Shown one piece after another: positions 14,380-14,429 of a stretch of 14,429 nt of DNA. Where the stretch lies: positions 1 to 14,429 of the forward strand of contig JAGLFE010000168.1 in NCBI GenBank assembly GCA_023144675.1, given 5' to 3'. The notes beneath the pieces are model-generated. The model was not told the origin of the DNA. It saw only the letters and a program-made list of their open reading frames with translations, and made no database searches. Position 1 is the stretch's first letter, and each line of letters starts with the position of its first letter. The translations under genes and the position numbers were made by a program. Source of the DNA: Thiomargarita sp. (GTDB lineage Bacteria > Pseudomonadota > Gammaproteobacteria > Beggiatoales > Beggiatoaceae).

Positions 14380-14429
14380 AATGCGAATAAGAGATAAAAT
14401 CTTAACATGATTGATGCGCTTCGTTCCTC
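14380..14429 (+). repeat. Third copy of the intergenic repeat, cut by the window end
   Basis: This copy begins AATGCGAATAAGA and shares 27 identical bases with the copy near gspH (14402-14428 against 5234-5260), including ATTGATGCGCTTCG. It lacks about 18 bases present upstream of that block in the first copy, so it differs by an indel. The window ends inside it. Confidence 0.8.

Overview
The window reads as an AT-rich gammaproteobacterial chromosome segment. The clearest lineage signals are a full-register ClpB, type II secretion (T2SS) pseudopilins and GspL, a very large hybrid sensor kinase and short palindromic intergenic repeats. A Beggiatoa/Thioploca-like member of the Thiotrichales is my best guess, but this comes from overall impression, not a search. 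There is no rRNA, tRNA, CRISPR array, transposase or phage gene.

Layout. Positions 1-5902 are read from the minus strand. They hold clpB (its 3' part lies outside the window), a small secreted TPR protein, a membrane diguanylate cyclase with a PAS domain, gspI and gspH (overlapping by 8 nt), then gspG. A roughly 200-bp inverted-repeat element and a perfect 13-bp hairpin separate gspH from gspG. A divergent regulatory region (5903-6137) carries a perfect FNR-type site. The plus strand then holds a GalT-family nucleotidyltransferase, gspL, a 1430-residue hybrid histidine kinase (five exact 45-residue HAMP-like modules, GAF, coiled coil, kinase, three receiver domains) and an NADP-type isocitrate dehydrogenase. 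After icd come a hairpin and another copy of the intergenic repeat, cut by the window edge.

How the genes relate. gspG, gspH and gspI encode the major and two minor pseudopilins of a T2SS, and gspL encodes its inner-membrane assembly protein. Here they are split by galT and read in opposite directions. gspJ, gspK, gspM and the core genes (C, D, E, F) are not in the window, so the T2SS locus is dispersed. Two membrane signalling proteins (diguanylate cyclase and hybrid kinase) flank this cluster, but nothing in the sequence ties them to secretion. ClpB and isocitrate dehydrogenase are housekeeping genes.

I see no clear previously undescribed system. The items most worth a second look are the inverted-repeat element family, the FNR-type site between gspG and galT, and the regular poly-HAMP array of the kinase. 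Start codons of gspH, gspG and gspL are placed at internal ATGs instead of upstream TTGs.
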